From contig NZ_JMEX01000008.1 in the NCBI RefSeq assembly GCF_000760735.1, positions 776,018 to 840,017 on the forward strand: 64,000 nucleotides of DNA, in the 5' to 3' direction. The stretch comes from Rhodococcoides fascians A44A (GTDB lineage Bacteria > Actinomycetota > Actinomycetes > Mycobacteriales > Mycobacteriaceae). A program made the translations under genes and the position numbers. This document shows, one piece after another, positions 53,939 through 62,833 of this stretch; positions within the stretch are counted from its first letter, which is position 1; each line of letters opens with the position of its first letter. A model generated the notes under the pieces. It saw nothing but the letters and a program-made list of their open reading frames with translations, did no database searches and was not told where the DNA came from.

Positions 53939-56305
53939 GTGACCCAACCAGATCCAACGCCGACGGGTCATTCGAACAGCTACGGCAGGGTGCTTCTCGA
54001 CCGAGTGCTGGCGGGTACTCCGTCGGGCGAGCAGCCCCTCACCCACGTCGCGGAGCTACCGGGTCGCGAGGCCCAATTCACGGACTGGCCAACATGGTTG
54101 AAGCCCGAAGTAGCCGCCGTCCTCCGTTCTCGCGGCATCGCACGTCCGTGGACACACCAGGCGCACGCGGCAACTCTCGCCCACAATGGTCATCATGTTG
54201 TCCTGTCAACCGGCACAGCATCCGGGAAGTCTCTGGCATACCAGATGCCCATCCTGTCCACACTTCTCGGCGATCCACGAGGCACCGCGCTCTATCTGGC
54301 ACCGACGAAAGCGCTCGGTGCCGATCAACTACGCAGCACCATCGCCGTCACCGACGAGTTGCGCGCTGATGCACCGGAACTGGCCGAGGTATTTCCCAGC
54401 GCCTACGACGGGGACACACCGATCGAGATCCGTCAGTGGGCACGCGCCAACGCCCGGTGGCTCTTCACCAACCCCGACATGATCCACATCGGGATCCTCG
54501 GCGCACACGAGCGTTGGGCCAGGTTTCTGCGCAATCTCCGCTACGTCGTCGTCGACGAATGTCACTACTACCGTGGCGTGTTCGGATCCAACGTCGCCTT
54601 GATCCTGAGGCGCCTCCGCCGAATCTGCGCCCGCTACGGCGCGACCCCGACCTTCGTCCTCGCCAGCGCCACCACGTCCAATCCAGGCACGGCCGCGTCG
54701 AGGCTCGTCGGCGCACCGTGCGAAGAGGTGACCGACGACGGATCTCCGCACGGCCCACGCACCGTCGCGCTGTGGGAGCCCCCGCTCATGAAGGAGATCA
54801 CCGGCGAGAACGGTGCGCCAGTCCGGCGATCCGCGGGCGCGGAGGCGTCGCGCATCATGGCGGACTTGATGGTCGAGGGCGCGCGCACACTCACGTTCGT
54901 CCGTTCCCGGCGCGGCGCCGAGGTAACCGCGCTCGGCACGCAACGCCTCCTGGCAGACGTCGACCGGGACCTTCCCGGCCGCGTCGCGGCCTACCGCGCG
55001 GGGTACCTCGCCGAGGACCGACGAAAGCTCGAATCCGATCTGTCCGACGGCACCCTGCTCGGTGTCGCGACCACCAACGCACTGGAGTTGGGTGTCGACA
55101 TCGCCGGACTCGACGCCGTGGTGGTGGCCGGGTTCCCCGGCACGGTGTCCTCGTTCTGGCAGCAGGCGGGTCGGTCCGGTCGACGAGGTGAGGGGTCGCT
55201 CGTCGCCCTCGTCGCCCGAGACGACCCACTGGACACCTACCTCGTTCACCATCCCGCCGCCCTGTTGGACAAACCGATCGAGGCGACCGTCACCGATCCG
55301 TCGAACCCGTATCTCCTCGCACCCCAGATGCTCTGCGCCGCAGCCGAACTACCCATCACGGTCGACGAGGCCGCCGAGTTCGGAGCCGAGGCGGTGCTCG
55401 ACGGTCTCGCCGCGGACGGGTTGGTACGCAAGCGACCGCACGGTTGGTTCATCACGCCGGACGGCCAGCAGTACGCCCCGCACGCGTCGGTGAACATCCG
55501 CGGTGGAACCGGCACCCAGGTTGCCATCGTCGACGGCGGATCGGGGCGGATGCTCGGGACGGTCGACTCCGGAAAAGCACCGGCAACAGTGCATCCCGGT
55601 GCAGTACACATTCACCAGGGTGAGAGCTTCGTCGTCGACGATCTGAACCTGGAGGACGGTCTGGCTCTCGTTCATCCCGAGCAGCCCGATTGGAGCACGT
55701 CCGCCCGCGAGACCACCGACATCGCCATCACCGACATCCACTCTCGACGCACTCACGGTCAGGTCACCGTCGCGCTCGTTCAGGTGAATGTCACGCACCA
55801 GGTCGTCGGCTACCTGCGTCGGCTGCACTCGGGCGAGATTCTCGATTCGATCGAGCTCGACATGCCGGAGCAGACGCTCGACACCCGTGCCGTGATGTAC
55901 ACGATCACCCCGGAGTTGCTGGAGGACAGAGGAATTAGCGCCGAACGGTTCCCTGGCTCCCTGCACGCGGCGGAACACGCTGCCATCGGTCTGCTACCTC
56001 TGGTCGCGACCTGCGACCGATGGGACATCGGCGGCGTCTCCACCGCGCTCCACCCGGACACCGGACTTCCGACGGTGTTCGTCTACGACGGATACGACGG
56101 TGGTGCCGGCTTCGCGGATCGGGGACATCGAGCGATCGTCGAATGGCTGGAGGCGACGAAGGAGGCGATCACCTCGTGCGAGTGCCCGTCCGGGTGCCCG
56201 TCGTGCGTGCAGTCGCCGAAATGCGGAAACGGTAACGACCCCCTCGACAAGGACGGCGCTGTGACGGTCCTGGATGCCGTGGTGGCCGCAATTCGCCCGT
56301 CGTGA
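53939..56305 (+). CDS. MrfA-type DEAD/DEAH-box helicase with DUF1998 zinc domain
   Basis: 788-residue superfamily 2 helicase, close to MrfA, a mitomycin-repair helicase of Bacillus. Motif I VLSTGTASGKSLAYQ, motif II VVDECHYY (DECH), motif III ASATTSNP and motif VI QQAGRSGRRG. The C-terminal DUF1998 zinc cluster is seen in CECPSGCPSCVQSPKCGNGN. GGAG lies before the GTG. The first residues up to about 90 form the accessory N-terminal region. Probably acts on damaged or cross-linked DNA; the exact role in this lineage is unknown. Confidence 0.88.
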   Translation: MTQPDPTPTGHSNSYGRVLLDRVLAGTPSGEQPLTHVAELPGREAQFTDWPTWLKPEVAAVLRSRGIARPWTHQAHAATLAHNGHHVVLSTGTASGKSLAYQMPILSTLLGDPRGTALYLAPTKALGADQLRSTIAVTDELRADAPELAEVFPSAYDGDTPIEIRQWARANARWLFTNPDMIHIGILGAHERWARFLRNLRYVVVDECHYYRGVFGSNVALILRRLRRICARYGATPTFVLASATTSNPGTAASRLVGAPCEEVTDDGSPHGPRTVALWEPPLMKEITGENGAPVRRSAGAEASRIMADLMVEGARTLTFVRSRRGAEVTALGTQRLLADVDRDLPGRVAAYRAGYLAEDRRKLESDLSDGTLLGVATTNALELGVDIAGLDAVVVAGFPGTVSSFWQQAGRSGRRGEGSLVALVARDDPLDTYLVHHPAALLDKPIEATVTDPSNPYLLAPQMLCAAAELPITVDEAAEFGAEAVLDGLAADGLVRKRPHGWFITPDGQQYAPHASVNIRGGTGTQVAIVDGGSGRMLGTVDSGKAPATVHPGAVHIHQGESFVVDDLNLEDGLALVHPEQPDWSTSARETTDIAITDIHSRRTHGQVTVALVQVNVTHQVVGYLRRLHSGEILDSIELDMPEQTLDTRAVMYTITPELLEDRGISAERFPGSLHAAEHAAIGLLPLVATCDRWDIGGVSTALHPDTGLPTVFVYDGYDGGAGFADRGHRAIVEWLEATKEAITSCECPSGCPSCVQSPKCGNGNDPLDKDGAVTVLDAVVAAIRPS

Positions 56306-56419
56306 TCGGCCACACGACGGCGCCGCAACTTTTGTAAGTTGTGGGCGAGTTCGACCGCTTCGCTGCACAACTTCCCGTCGGATGGTGGACTTCTCTTCAG
56401 GAGACGAGGAGAGGTGACC

Positions 56420-56980
56420 ATGTCGACGGTGTCGCTGATCGATCACGAGGTGTCCGAGCCCCGATCCATCCGGGACCTGGTGGGCGCGCACCACTTCGCA
56501 ACGTTCACCTACGAAGTCGGACGCGAGAAGATCCGCGAATTCGCCCGCGCGGTCCACGACGACCACCCCGCCCACGTCGACGATGCAGCCGGCCACGAAT
56601 TGGGACACGACGGCATCATCGCGCCCGTCACGTTCGTCGCCGTCATCGGCGCAGCCGTGCTGCCGGAACTGTTCGAGAACCTCCTCATCGGTTACGGGCT
56701 GAAGGACATTCTGCACTCCGACCAGCAGATCCTGCTGCACAGAACGATTCGAACCGGCGATGTCCTGGGGAGCGACCTGTGCCTGGAATCGTTCCGCCAG
56801 GCCGGTGGCAGCGACATCATGGTCACCAGGAACGAAATCTGCGACTCTGCAGGCGAACCCGTCGTCACCACCAGAACCACATTCGTCGCCCGGACCGACG
56901 AGCGGCGCGACAACGGCGTCACCGCCGCCGACGACGGATTCGGCAGCCTGCTCGACGGGATCATGCGCAGAGGCGGTTAG
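56420..56980 (+). CDS. MaoC-like FAS1-type dehydratase domain protein
   Basis: 186-residue single hot-dog domain of the MaoC/HadA type. VGREKIREFARAVHDDHPAH and HDGIIAPVTFVAVIGAAVLP match the (3R)-hydroxyacyl dehydratase group of mycobacteria; the active Asp and His lie in DDHPAH if this enzyme is active. GAGGAGAGGT precedes the ATG by about 5 bases. Convergent with the Tad locus; no partner subunit is visible nearby. Confidence 0.78.
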   Translation: MSTVSLIDHEVSEPRSIRDLVGAHHFATFTYEVGREKIREFARAVHDDHPAHVDDAAGHELGHDGIIAPVTFVAVIGAAVLPELFENLLIGYGLKDILHSDQQILLHRTIRTGDVLGSDLCLESFRQAGGSDIMVTRNEICDSAGEPVVTTRTTFVARTDERRDNGVTAADDGFGSLLDGIMRRGG

Positions 56981-57008
56981 GGCACGAGTGGAGCCTGCGG
57001 GGTGACGG

Positions 57009-57365
57009 TCAGGGGCCTGCGCGGGCCGAGGCCATTGCATCACGGATACCCAAGCGTCCCAGCGTCACCGAGACAGTGACTTCGACGACGACGTCCCACC
57101 CCTCGACGGTGCATGCCGACACGGATCCGCCGACGCGCTCGACGATGTCTCGGCCCGTGGCACACGCGTCCACGACGCCTCGATCGAGCGCACCGGCCGC
57201 GGCGAGGGCCCCGAGATCCGCAGCCGACTGTGCTCGGTGGCGCGCGCCGACGGCGGAACCGACGTGCACGACGGCTATCACCACCACCAGCAATGCGGTC
57301 AACGCGAACGCCGCGGTCACCGTCACGCTGCCCTTGTCCTGTGTTTGGAATCGAGCGGCTTTCAT
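57009..57365 (-). CDS. TadE-like pseudopilin, Rv3654c type
   Basis: 118-residue small protein with a pilin-type N-terminus: KGSVTVTAAFALTALLVVVIAVVHVG, a hydrophobic helix after a short basic leader, then a soluble domain with a Cys pair (DACATGRD; VSACTVEG). In mycobacteria the equivalent gene is Rv3654c, next to the Tad locus. It is last of the operon and overlaps the preceding TadE gene by 4 bases (ATGA). Confidence 0.8.
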   Translation of the reverse strand: MKAARFQTQDKGSVTVTAAFALTALLVVVIAVVHVGSAVGARHRAQSAADLGALAAAGALDRGVVDACATGRDIVERVGGSVSACTVEGWDVVVEVTVSVTLGRLGIRDAMASARAGP

Positions 57366-57673
57366 TCGGGTATCGATTCCATGACCGCCACCGCATCGGC
57401 CGAGACGGTGAGCCCCGGCAGCAGCGTGGACGATTCGACTCGAACGGTCACCATCCCGTCCTCGGTGTTCACCGACATCGAGGCTCTCGCAGGTAGCAGC
57501 GATCCCGATACGTCGTCACCTCGGGCCACGAGCCGAGCAGCTTCCCTGGCTGCATCGACGCACCGGACATGCTGCGACACGGCGGTGATCGCACCGATGC
57601 AGGTGATGACGACGGCGACGATGGAAGCGAGCGCGATGGCCGCCTCCACCGTCGCCGAACCCTCGTCGGCTAC
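57362..57673 (-). CDS. TadE-like pseudopilin with unclear start codon
   Basis: About 103 residues, from VADEGSATVEAAIALASIVA with the pilin-like hydrophobic helix to a soluble C-terminal part (VEAAIALASIVAVVITCIGA, RCVDAAREAARLVARGDD). In frame there is no ATG, GTG or TTG near residue 1; the codon is GTA, and the first GTG (57649) removes the GSAT leader. A frameshift from the DUF4244 gene, or an unusual start, must be invoked. Overlaps the DUF4244 stop and the next pseudopilin gene. Confidence 0.7.
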   Translation of the reverse strand, partial: VADEGSATVEAAIALASIVAVVITCIGAITAVSQHVRCVDAAREAARLVARGDDVSGSLLPARASMSVNTEDGMVTVRVESSTLLPGLTVSADAVAVMESIPE

Positions 57674-57870
57674 ACCGAAGTGGCGAGCGCGCGATCGATG
57701 ATCCCGGTCAACGCATCGACGATCGACGAGCCTGTGACCACCGTATAGAGAATCGCACCGAACGCCGCCGCGGCGATGGTGCCGATGGCGTATTCGGCGG
57801 TGGACATCCCGTCGTCGTTCACCGCGGCGAGAATCAATCGCGTCCTGGCCTGTTGCATCACAGCTTTCAT
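57670..57870 (-). CDS. DUF4244/Flp-like small pilin
   Basis: 66-residue Flp-type pilin: a short leader, then DDGMSTAEYAIGTIAAAAFG with the Gly-x4-Glu prepilin motif (GMSTAEYA) and a single hydrophobic helix. Start: the ATG at 57870 follows GAGGGGGAA by about 5 bases. It is the major pilin candidate of the Tad locus; no TadV prepilin peptidase is visible in the window. Confidence 0.82.
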   Translation of the reverse strand: MKAVMQQARTRLILAAVNDDGMSTAEYAIGTIAAAAFGAILYTVVTGSSIVDALTGIIDRALATSV

Positions 57871-57930
57871 GGTCTTCCCCCTCATTGACGTCCGGACCGG
57901 CGTACCCGGTCCGGAATTCCAGTCGTGGTG

Positions 57931-58503
57931 TCACAGGACACCACCTCCGAGCACCGAGCTCGCCAATCCGATCACGACAGGGACGATGCCGAGACAGACG
58001 AAGGCGGGCAGGAAACACAGTCCCAGCGGCCCACTGACGAGCACTCCCGCTCGTTCGGCTTCCGCGGCCGCGGCGTCCTCGGCGCTCGCGCGCTCGGAGT
58101 CCGCCAATTCCGCGACGGCGTCCGCGAACGACGCACCCGATCGGGAGGATCGACGAGCCATGCGCGCCAACGCTTCCACCTCAGGAAGCGCACCGACTGC
58201 CTTCCACGCATCGTCCGGGTCGGCGCCGAGACCGAGCAGATCCGCTGTGGTTCGCAGAGCGGTGGACACGTCGGGTGGAGCCATCGTCGACACCGCGCGA
58301 GCCGCGGCCCCTGCCGACAGTCCACCGGCGAGGCAGGCAGCCATCATGTCGAAACACGTTGCCACCGCATGCCGATCGACGACGGTCGTGGTCGCGCTCT
58401 TCTCGGCGACGCCGCCCTCCCCCACTACCCTCCCGAGTGCACTCCTGTCCGCCGGTGCAGTGATCAGAGCAGCTGCGGCACAGAGCATCGCAATCCCGAT
58501 CAT
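57931..58503 (-). CDS. TadC-like type II secretion F-domain protein
   Basis: 190-residue membrane protein of the TadC type. Its N-terminal hydrophobic segment (MIGIAMLCAAAALITAPADR), the T2SSF-domain core with ARMARRSSRSGASFADAVAE and the terminal helices GLCFLPAFVCLGIVPVVIGL are typical. The ATG at 58503 overlaps the TadB stop (ATGA) with AAGG 7 bases ahead; an ATG at 58509 is also possible. Works with TadB in the inner-membrane platform of the Tad pilus. Confidence 0.85.
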   Translation of the reverse strand: MIGIAMLCAAAALITAPADRSALGRVVGEGGVAEKSATTTVVDRHAVATCFDMMAACLAGGLSAGAAARAVSTMAPPDVSTALRTTADLLGLGADPDDAWKAVGALPEVEALARMARRSSRSGASFADAVAELADSERASAEDAAAAEAERAGVLVSGPLGLCFLPAFVCLGIVPVVIGLASSVLGGGVL

Positions 58504-59288
58504 CGGCATACCTTGTCGGTGATGGCATCCGTCCACAGGAGTCCGCCGCAGACGAGTGCCGTTCCGATCACGAGGAGAATGCCGCCGAGCCCTCCTCCGA
58601 GGAGCACCGACAGTGGAGACGCTCCCATGGCCTGACCGAGGCCGACGCCCACGATCGGCAGGCACGCGAGGACGGTTCCGGTGGCGCGGGCACCTGCCAG
58701 CGATGCCTGGGTACGGTCGCGGAACCGATTGCGCGCCTGCATGTCTCTGCGAGCCGCGCCGAGCAGCCGGGCCAGGGCGAGACCGTGGTCGTCGGCGATT
58801 CGCCATGCGGAGGCGACGATGGACAGTGGGCCGGAGATCGCTGCGTCCGGTACCGACAGCCCATCGTGCGCCCGCCCACCCATGCGTGCGTGTCCGGAGG
58901 CGCGTTCGAACGCGATCCCCACGGTGCCGGAGCTTTCCGCCGCCGCGACAGCCGACGCCGACGCAGGATGCGATCCGACTCCGAGCTCTCCGATGACGGT
59001 GTCCAGTGCATCGATCAAACGTGCGGATTCGGTACGGAACTTCCTCTTCTCGGTTGCGGATCGTCGACGCTTCCACCCTGTGGCCCCGACGATCACAGCG
59101 GCGAACAGTGCATGCACTCCCGCGAACCACACGAGGGTGACTGCACCGACAACCGCCGAAACTGGAACGATCGCTGCTCGGTACCGCACGGCAATCACAG
59201 GCGGAGTGCGGAGCGATCGAAGGCGAGCCTGCGGACCGGGAACGGCCAGAAGCGCAGCTGCGCAGAGCAGTACGCCCACCGCGGTCAC
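58500..59288 (-). CDS. TadB-like type II secretion F-domain protein
   Basis: 262-residue platform protein. Hydrophobic segments lie at the N-terminus, around VSAVVGAVTLVWFAGVHALF and at the C-terminus (LLGGGLGGILLVIGTALVC). The T2SSF core includes LARLLGAARRDMQARNRFRD and RTQASLAGARATGTVLACLP. The GTG start overlaps the CpaF stop by 4 bases (GTGA), which is why I place it at 59288 and not at upstream starts. Confidence 0.87.
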   Translation of the reverse strand: MTAVGVLLCAAALLAVPGPQARLRSLRTPPVIAVRYRAAIVPVSAVVGAVTLVWFAGVHALFAAVIVGATGWKRRRSATEKRKFRTESARLIDALDTVIGELGVGSHPASASAVAAAESSGTVGIAFERASGHARMGGRAHDGLSVPDAAISGPLSIVASAWRIADDHGLALARLLGAARRDMQARNRFRDRTQASLAGARATGTVLACLPIVGVGLGQAMGASPLSVLLGGGLGGILLVIGTALVCGGLLWTDAITDKVCR

Positions 59289-60463
59289 AGCGAGTCCATC
59301 CGACGGCGAATCATGTCGTCCAGGTCGGCTCTGCCACCGGCGGTACCGTCGATCGACCATGCCGGCAGCACCCCCACTCGGCCCGTCGCGTCGGGAACGA
59401 GCACAGCGATCTCCCTCAATCGCCTGCGGCCGTTGGACGATCTGTGCACGTGCAACACCACCTGAACCGCAGCGCCGAGTTGACTGTGCAGCGCATCTCG
59501 CCCCATGCCGCCGAGCGCCGCGAGCGCCTCCAACCTCGCGGGTACCTCGGCGGGAGAATTGGCGTGAATGGTGCCCGCGCCCCCGTCGTGTCCGGTGTTG
59601 AGCGCCGTCAGCAGGTCGACGACCTCAGCTCCTCGTACCTCACCCACCACCAGACGATCCGGCCTCATGCGCAGTGCCTGACGCACGAGCTGGCGCACGG
59701 TCACCTCGCCGACACCCTCGACGTTCGGCGCACGCGCCACCATCCGCACGACATGAGGATGAGACGGGGCGAGCTCGGCGGCGTCCTCGACACACACGAT
59801 CCGCTCGGTTGCGTCGACCTCACCGAGAAGCGCGGCGAGCAACGTAGTTTTTCCCGCGCCCGTACCCCCGACCACCAGGAAAGCCAACCTGGCCCGCACG
59901 ACAGCGCGCAGCAGCTCCAGCGCCTCCGGATCGACGGCCCCGCGCTCGGCCAGGGCTCCCAACCCCTGAGTCGCCGGCCGGAGCACCCGCAACGACAGGC
60001 ACGTGCCGCCGCGCGCAACCGGTGCGAGCACGGCGTGCAGCCGGACCCCGAAGGAACCGTCACCGACCCCGGGCAGTTGACCGTCGACCCACGGTTGAGC
60101 ATCGTCGAGGCGTCGGCCCGCCGACAACGCGAGCCGTTGACACAGGCGCCGCACGGCCGTCTCGTCGGCGAAACGGATTCTGCTGCGCTCCAATCCGACT
60201 CCCCGGTCCACCCACACCTCGTCCGGCGCGGTCACGAGGACGTCCGCGACAGCCGGGTCACGCAGCAGCGGTTCCAACGGTCCGGCGCCGGTGAATTCCG
60301 TCTGCAGAGTCCGCAGTGCAGCCAACAGATCGGTGTCGCTGAGCACCCCGCCGGCCTCGATCCTGATGGCTGCAGCCACGGTCGTCGGTGTCGGTTCCTC
60401 ACCCGCGCCGGCAAGCCTGCCCCGCACCCGGTCGAGAAGTTCCCCCGTCACGACGGCGCTCAT
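59285..60463 (-). CDS. tadA: TadA/CpaF secretion ATPase
   Basis: 392-residue ATPase of the CpaF/TadA family, powering Flp pilus assembly or secretion. Walker A GGTGAGKTTLLAALL, Asp box IVCVEDAAELAPSHPHVVRM, Walker B/His box MRPDRLVVGEVRGAEVVDLL and GTIHANSPAE. The ATG at 60463 overlaps the Ssd stop (ATGA). In mycobacteria the neighbouring genes have the same order (Rv3656c-Rv3660c). Confidence 0.9.
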   Translation of the reverse strand: MSAVVTGELLDRVRGRLAGAGEEPTPTTVAAAIRIEAGGVLSDTDLLAALRTLQTEFTGAGPLEPLLRDPAVADVLVTAPDEVWVDRGVGLERSRIRFADETAVRRLCQRLALSAGRRLDDAQPWVDGQLPGVGDGSFGVRLHAVLAPVARGGTCLSLRVLRPATQGLGALAERGAVDPEALELLRAVVRARLAFLVVGGTGAGKTTLLAALLGEVDATERIVCVEDAAELAPSHPHVVRMVARAPNVEGVGEVTVRQLVRQALRMRPDRLVVGEVRGAEVVDLLTALNTGHDGGAGTIHANSPAEVPARLEALAALGGMGRDALHSQLGAAVQVVLHVHRSSNGRRRLREIAVLVPDATGRVGVLPAWSIDGTAGGRADLDDMIRRRMDSL

Positions 60464-61575
60464 GCCGCCCACCGTCCCTGCTGAGGCTTACGTGCGAACG
60501 TCTCCAGAATGTCCGACGCCGCACGACGCAGCGGCGATCGCGCCGAGAGGGTCAATCCACCACGTTCGACGCGTCGGGCAAGCCCCGGTTCGGGACGCAT
60601 GCTCGCGAGCAGCGGAAGGCTCAACGCGTCGGCGATGTCGGTGCTGCGGAGCCCACCCGGGGCGGGGCCGCGGACGACGATGCCGACGTTCGAGTTCCTG
60701 GCGCTGAGGTACGCCGATGCGTTCTCTGCGGCGGACACCGACGCCAACGTCGCGGTCACCACGAGCACCACGAGATCCGCCGCGTCGTGGTAGATGTCGG
60801 AATGGGATCCGATGGTGCGCGGTGCGTCGCAGACCACCAGATCGCCGATGCGTCGTCCGGCGTCGACAACCGCGGACGTCGACGCCTCGCCCTGGCCCGC
60901 GCCGGGCGTTCTGGTCGCCACGCTGCCGGCCGACAGCACCGACAGATGTCCGACGGTGGGGAGCGCACCCCGGAGTGCGTCGCCGGAGATACGACCGGCC
61001 TCGACTGTCAGCCCCGGCCAACGGAGCCCCGGGCTGGACTCCCAGCCGAGGAGCAAGTCCATTCCGGCGCCGTACTCGTCTCCGTCCACCAACAACGTTC
61101 GGATGTCTCGTGAGGACGCGGTGAGGGCTATCGCCGCAGCAAGGGTGGACGCCCCCGCTCCCCCGGTCGCACCCGTCACCGTGATGACTCCACCGTCTCC
61201 CGCGGATTCGCCCGGCTCGGCGTTGAGCAACGCGATGAGCGCGCCGTCGTCGCTCGGCAGTTCCAGGACGTCGGACGCGCCGAGCGCTGTGGCCAATCTC
61301 CAGTGATCGACGCTCGCAGCACCGGGGACGACGACGGCAACTCCCGCTCGTCGCGGTAGCGACAGGCGGACTGCTCTGCCGTCGACCAGGACGACACCGG
61401 CGTCCTCCCATTCGAGTCGCATCGAGAGCGGAGGCTTACCGACCGGTAAGTTCCGTTCTAACACAACGCAATCCGCCGCGGCTGCTATCCGCAGAACTTC
61501 TGCTCGCAGGGCAGCATCATCGGTCAGCAGCAAGCACGGTCGAATGCGTCTCGTCCCGGTTCGGTCGGTGTCCAT
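60460..61575 (-). CDS. ssd: septum-site-determining protein Ssd (CpaE/MinD-like)
   Basis: 371-residue protein: an N-terminal receiver-like part (CLLLTDDAALRAEVLRIAAA) and a ParA/MinD ATPase domain (about 145-370) with a modified P-loop (TGATGGAGASTLAAAIALTA, lacking the first GK) and VDGDEYGAGMDLLLGW. The homologous Mycobacterium Rv3660c is called Ssd and affects septation, but the gene heads the Tad operon and could also position the pilus. The promoter lies in the following gap. Confidence 0.88.
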   Translation of the reverse strand: MDTDRTGTRRIRPCLLLTDDAALRAEVLRIAAAADCVVLERNLPVGKPPLSMRLEWEDAGVVLVDGRAVRLSLPRRAGVAVVVPGAASVDHWRLATALGASDVLELPSDDGALIALLNAEPGESAGDGGVITVTGATGGAGASTLAAAIALTASSRDIRTLLVDGDEYGAGMDLLLGWESSPGLRWPGLTVEAGRISGDALRGALPTVGHLSVLSAGSVATRTPGAGQGEASTSAVVDAGRRIGDLVVCDAPRTIGSHSDIYHDAADLVVLVVTATLASVSAAENASAYLSARNSNVGIVVRGPAPGGLRSTDIADALSLPLLASMRPEPGLARRVERGGLTLSARSPLRRAASDILETFARKPQQGRWAA

Positions 61576-61626
61576 GGCCAGAAGCTTGGACGCGGAATCA
61601 GCTCGCCACCAGGGGGCGGTGCGCGA

Positions 61627-61657
61627 TTGTGGATGAATCGGGGGGTTGTGGATGAAT
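61627..61657. repeat. 12-bp direct repeat upstream of ssd
   Basis: TTGTGGATGAAT occurs at 61627-61638 and 61646-61657, 19 bases start to start, about 50 bases before the ssd start. The core TGTGGATGA is one of the DnaA-box-like 9-mers also present at 44809. May be binding sites for a regulator or DnaA. Confidence 0.4.
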
Positions 61658-61689
61658 TACTGGACACCCGTACCAGATTTCTTGCCCCG

Positions 61690-61783
61690 AACAGAGGACG
61701 ACCCTCGCCAGGGGGGGAGGAGGCGAGGGTCGTCGGGTTCAGCCCCGGGGGGTCGGGCTGAACACGTCCGAGCTAGTCGGACT
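61690..61783 (-). ncRNA. 6C small RNA (B11/ncRv13660c family)
   Basis: Minus strand. Two hairpins with C-rich loops: GTTCAGCCC-gaccccccg-GGGCTGAAC (61763-61737; 9-bp stem) and GACGACCCTCGCC / GGCGAGGGTCGTC with a C-rich loop (61734-61697; 13-bp stem). Two hairpins each with six or more loop cytosines are the definition of the actinobacterial 6C RNA. It lies between ssd and the HAD gene, its place in Mycobacterium tuberculosis (B11). A -10 TAGTAT (plus 61790-61795) fits a TSS near 61783. Length about 94 nt; ends are estimates. Confidence 0.85.
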
Positions 61784-61883
61784 GCACCGATACTACACCC
61801 GCATCACGTGCCCTTTGCAAGTTCAACATTCGCCGAAATCCGGTACCGACCAGTAGCCCTGACACCCACCCGACCACTACGGA

Positions 61884-61936
61884 CTCCCCTCCCGTCACCT
61901 GGGTCGTTCCTGCAGGCTCCCCTCCCGTCACCTGGG
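61884..61936. repeat. 20-bp tandem repeat before the HAD gene
   Basis: CTCCCCTCCCGTCACCTGGG is exactly repeated at 61884-61903 and 61917-61936 (33-base period), close before the leaderless HAD start. Origin unclear; it may be a recent duplication or two regulator sites. Confidence 0.7.
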
Positions 61937-61954
61937 CCCTCTATCCTTCACAGT

Positions 61955-62788
61955 GTGACCACCAGCGCCCGTATCGACGACGCCGAATCCACTCGTCCGG
62001 CCGGAAGAATTGCCGCGTTCTTCGACTTGGACAAGACAATTATCGCCAAGTCGAGCACGCTTGCGTTCAGCAAACCGTTCTTCGATCAGGGGCTGATAAA
62101 CAGACGCGCCGTACTGAAGAGCAGCTACGCACAGTTTCTTTTTCTGCTCTCCGGCGCCGACCACGATCAGATGGAACGGATGCGCGCTCATATCGCAGCG
62201 ATGTGCGCGGGTTGGGACGTGGAACAAGTCCGTTCGATCGTTGCAGAGACGTTGCACGACATAGTCGATCCACTCGTCTTCGCCGAAGCCGCCGATCTCA
62301 TCGCGGATCACAAACTGCGCGGACACGATGTCGTCGTCGTGTCCGCATCCGGCGAGGAGATCGTCAGGCCGATCGCCGAGGCACTCGGCGCGGACATCTC
62401 CACGGCAACCAAGATGGAAGTCGAGGACGGCCGCTACAACGGGACCGTCGAGTTCTACTGCTACGGCGAGGGCAAGGTGGAGGCGATGGAGTCTCTCGCC
62501 GAGTCCCGAAACTACGATCTGTCACAGTGTTTCGCGTATTCGGACTCCATCACGGACCTGCCGATGCTGGGCGCCGTCGGACACCCGACAGCAGTCAACC
62601 CGGACCGGGCGCTACGCAAGGAAGCCGCTGCCGCGGGATGGCCGATTCTGACGTTCTCCAACCCGGTGTCTCTACGATCACGCATCCAGAAACCATCTGG
62701 AACAACCGTAGCGGCAAGTGCCGCAGTAGGTTTCAGCGCTCTGGCCGCCGGCGCGATCACCTACGGACTACTCCGCAGAAAACGATGA
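61955..62788 (+). CDS. HAD-IB family phosphatase (SerB-like)
   Basis: 277-residue HAD-superfamily hydrolase, type IB. Nucleophile Asp pair in AAFFDLDKTIIAKSS, motif II SASGEEI, and YSDSITDLPML as motif IV. The C-terminus has a hydrophobic segment (SAAVGFSALAAGAITYGLLR), suggesting membrane anchoring. The GTG start is chosen because TATCCT lies seven bases ahead (leaderless) and the N-terminal TTSARIDD matches relatives. It sits between the 6C and Ms1 RNAs, as Rv3661 does. Substrate unknown. Confidence 0.88.
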   Translation: MTTSARIDDAESTRPAGRIAAFFDLDKTIIAKSSTLAFSKPFFDQGLINRRAVLKSSYAQFLFLLSGADHDQMERMRAHIAAMCAGWDVEQVRSIVAETLHDIVDPLVFAEAADLIADHKLRGHDVVVVSASGEEIVRPIAEALGADISTATKMEVEDGRYNGTVEFYCYGEGKVEAMESLAESRNYDLSQCFAYSDSITDLPMLGAVGHPTAVNPDRALRKEAAAAGWPILTFSNPVSLRSRIQKPSGTTVAASAAVGFSALAAGAITYGLLRRKR

Positions 62789-62798
62789 CCTCTACCCC

Positions 62799-62828
62799 TT
62801 GATGTGAGCGGCGCCACAGGGTACAAAT
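62799..62828 (+). promoter_or_regulatory. promoter of the Ms1-like RNA
   Basis: TTGATG (62799-62804) and TACAAA (62822-62827, then T) are separated by exactly 17 bases, just after the HAD stop. This predicts a start near 62834. Confidence 0.55.
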
Positions 62829-62833
62829 GACGT

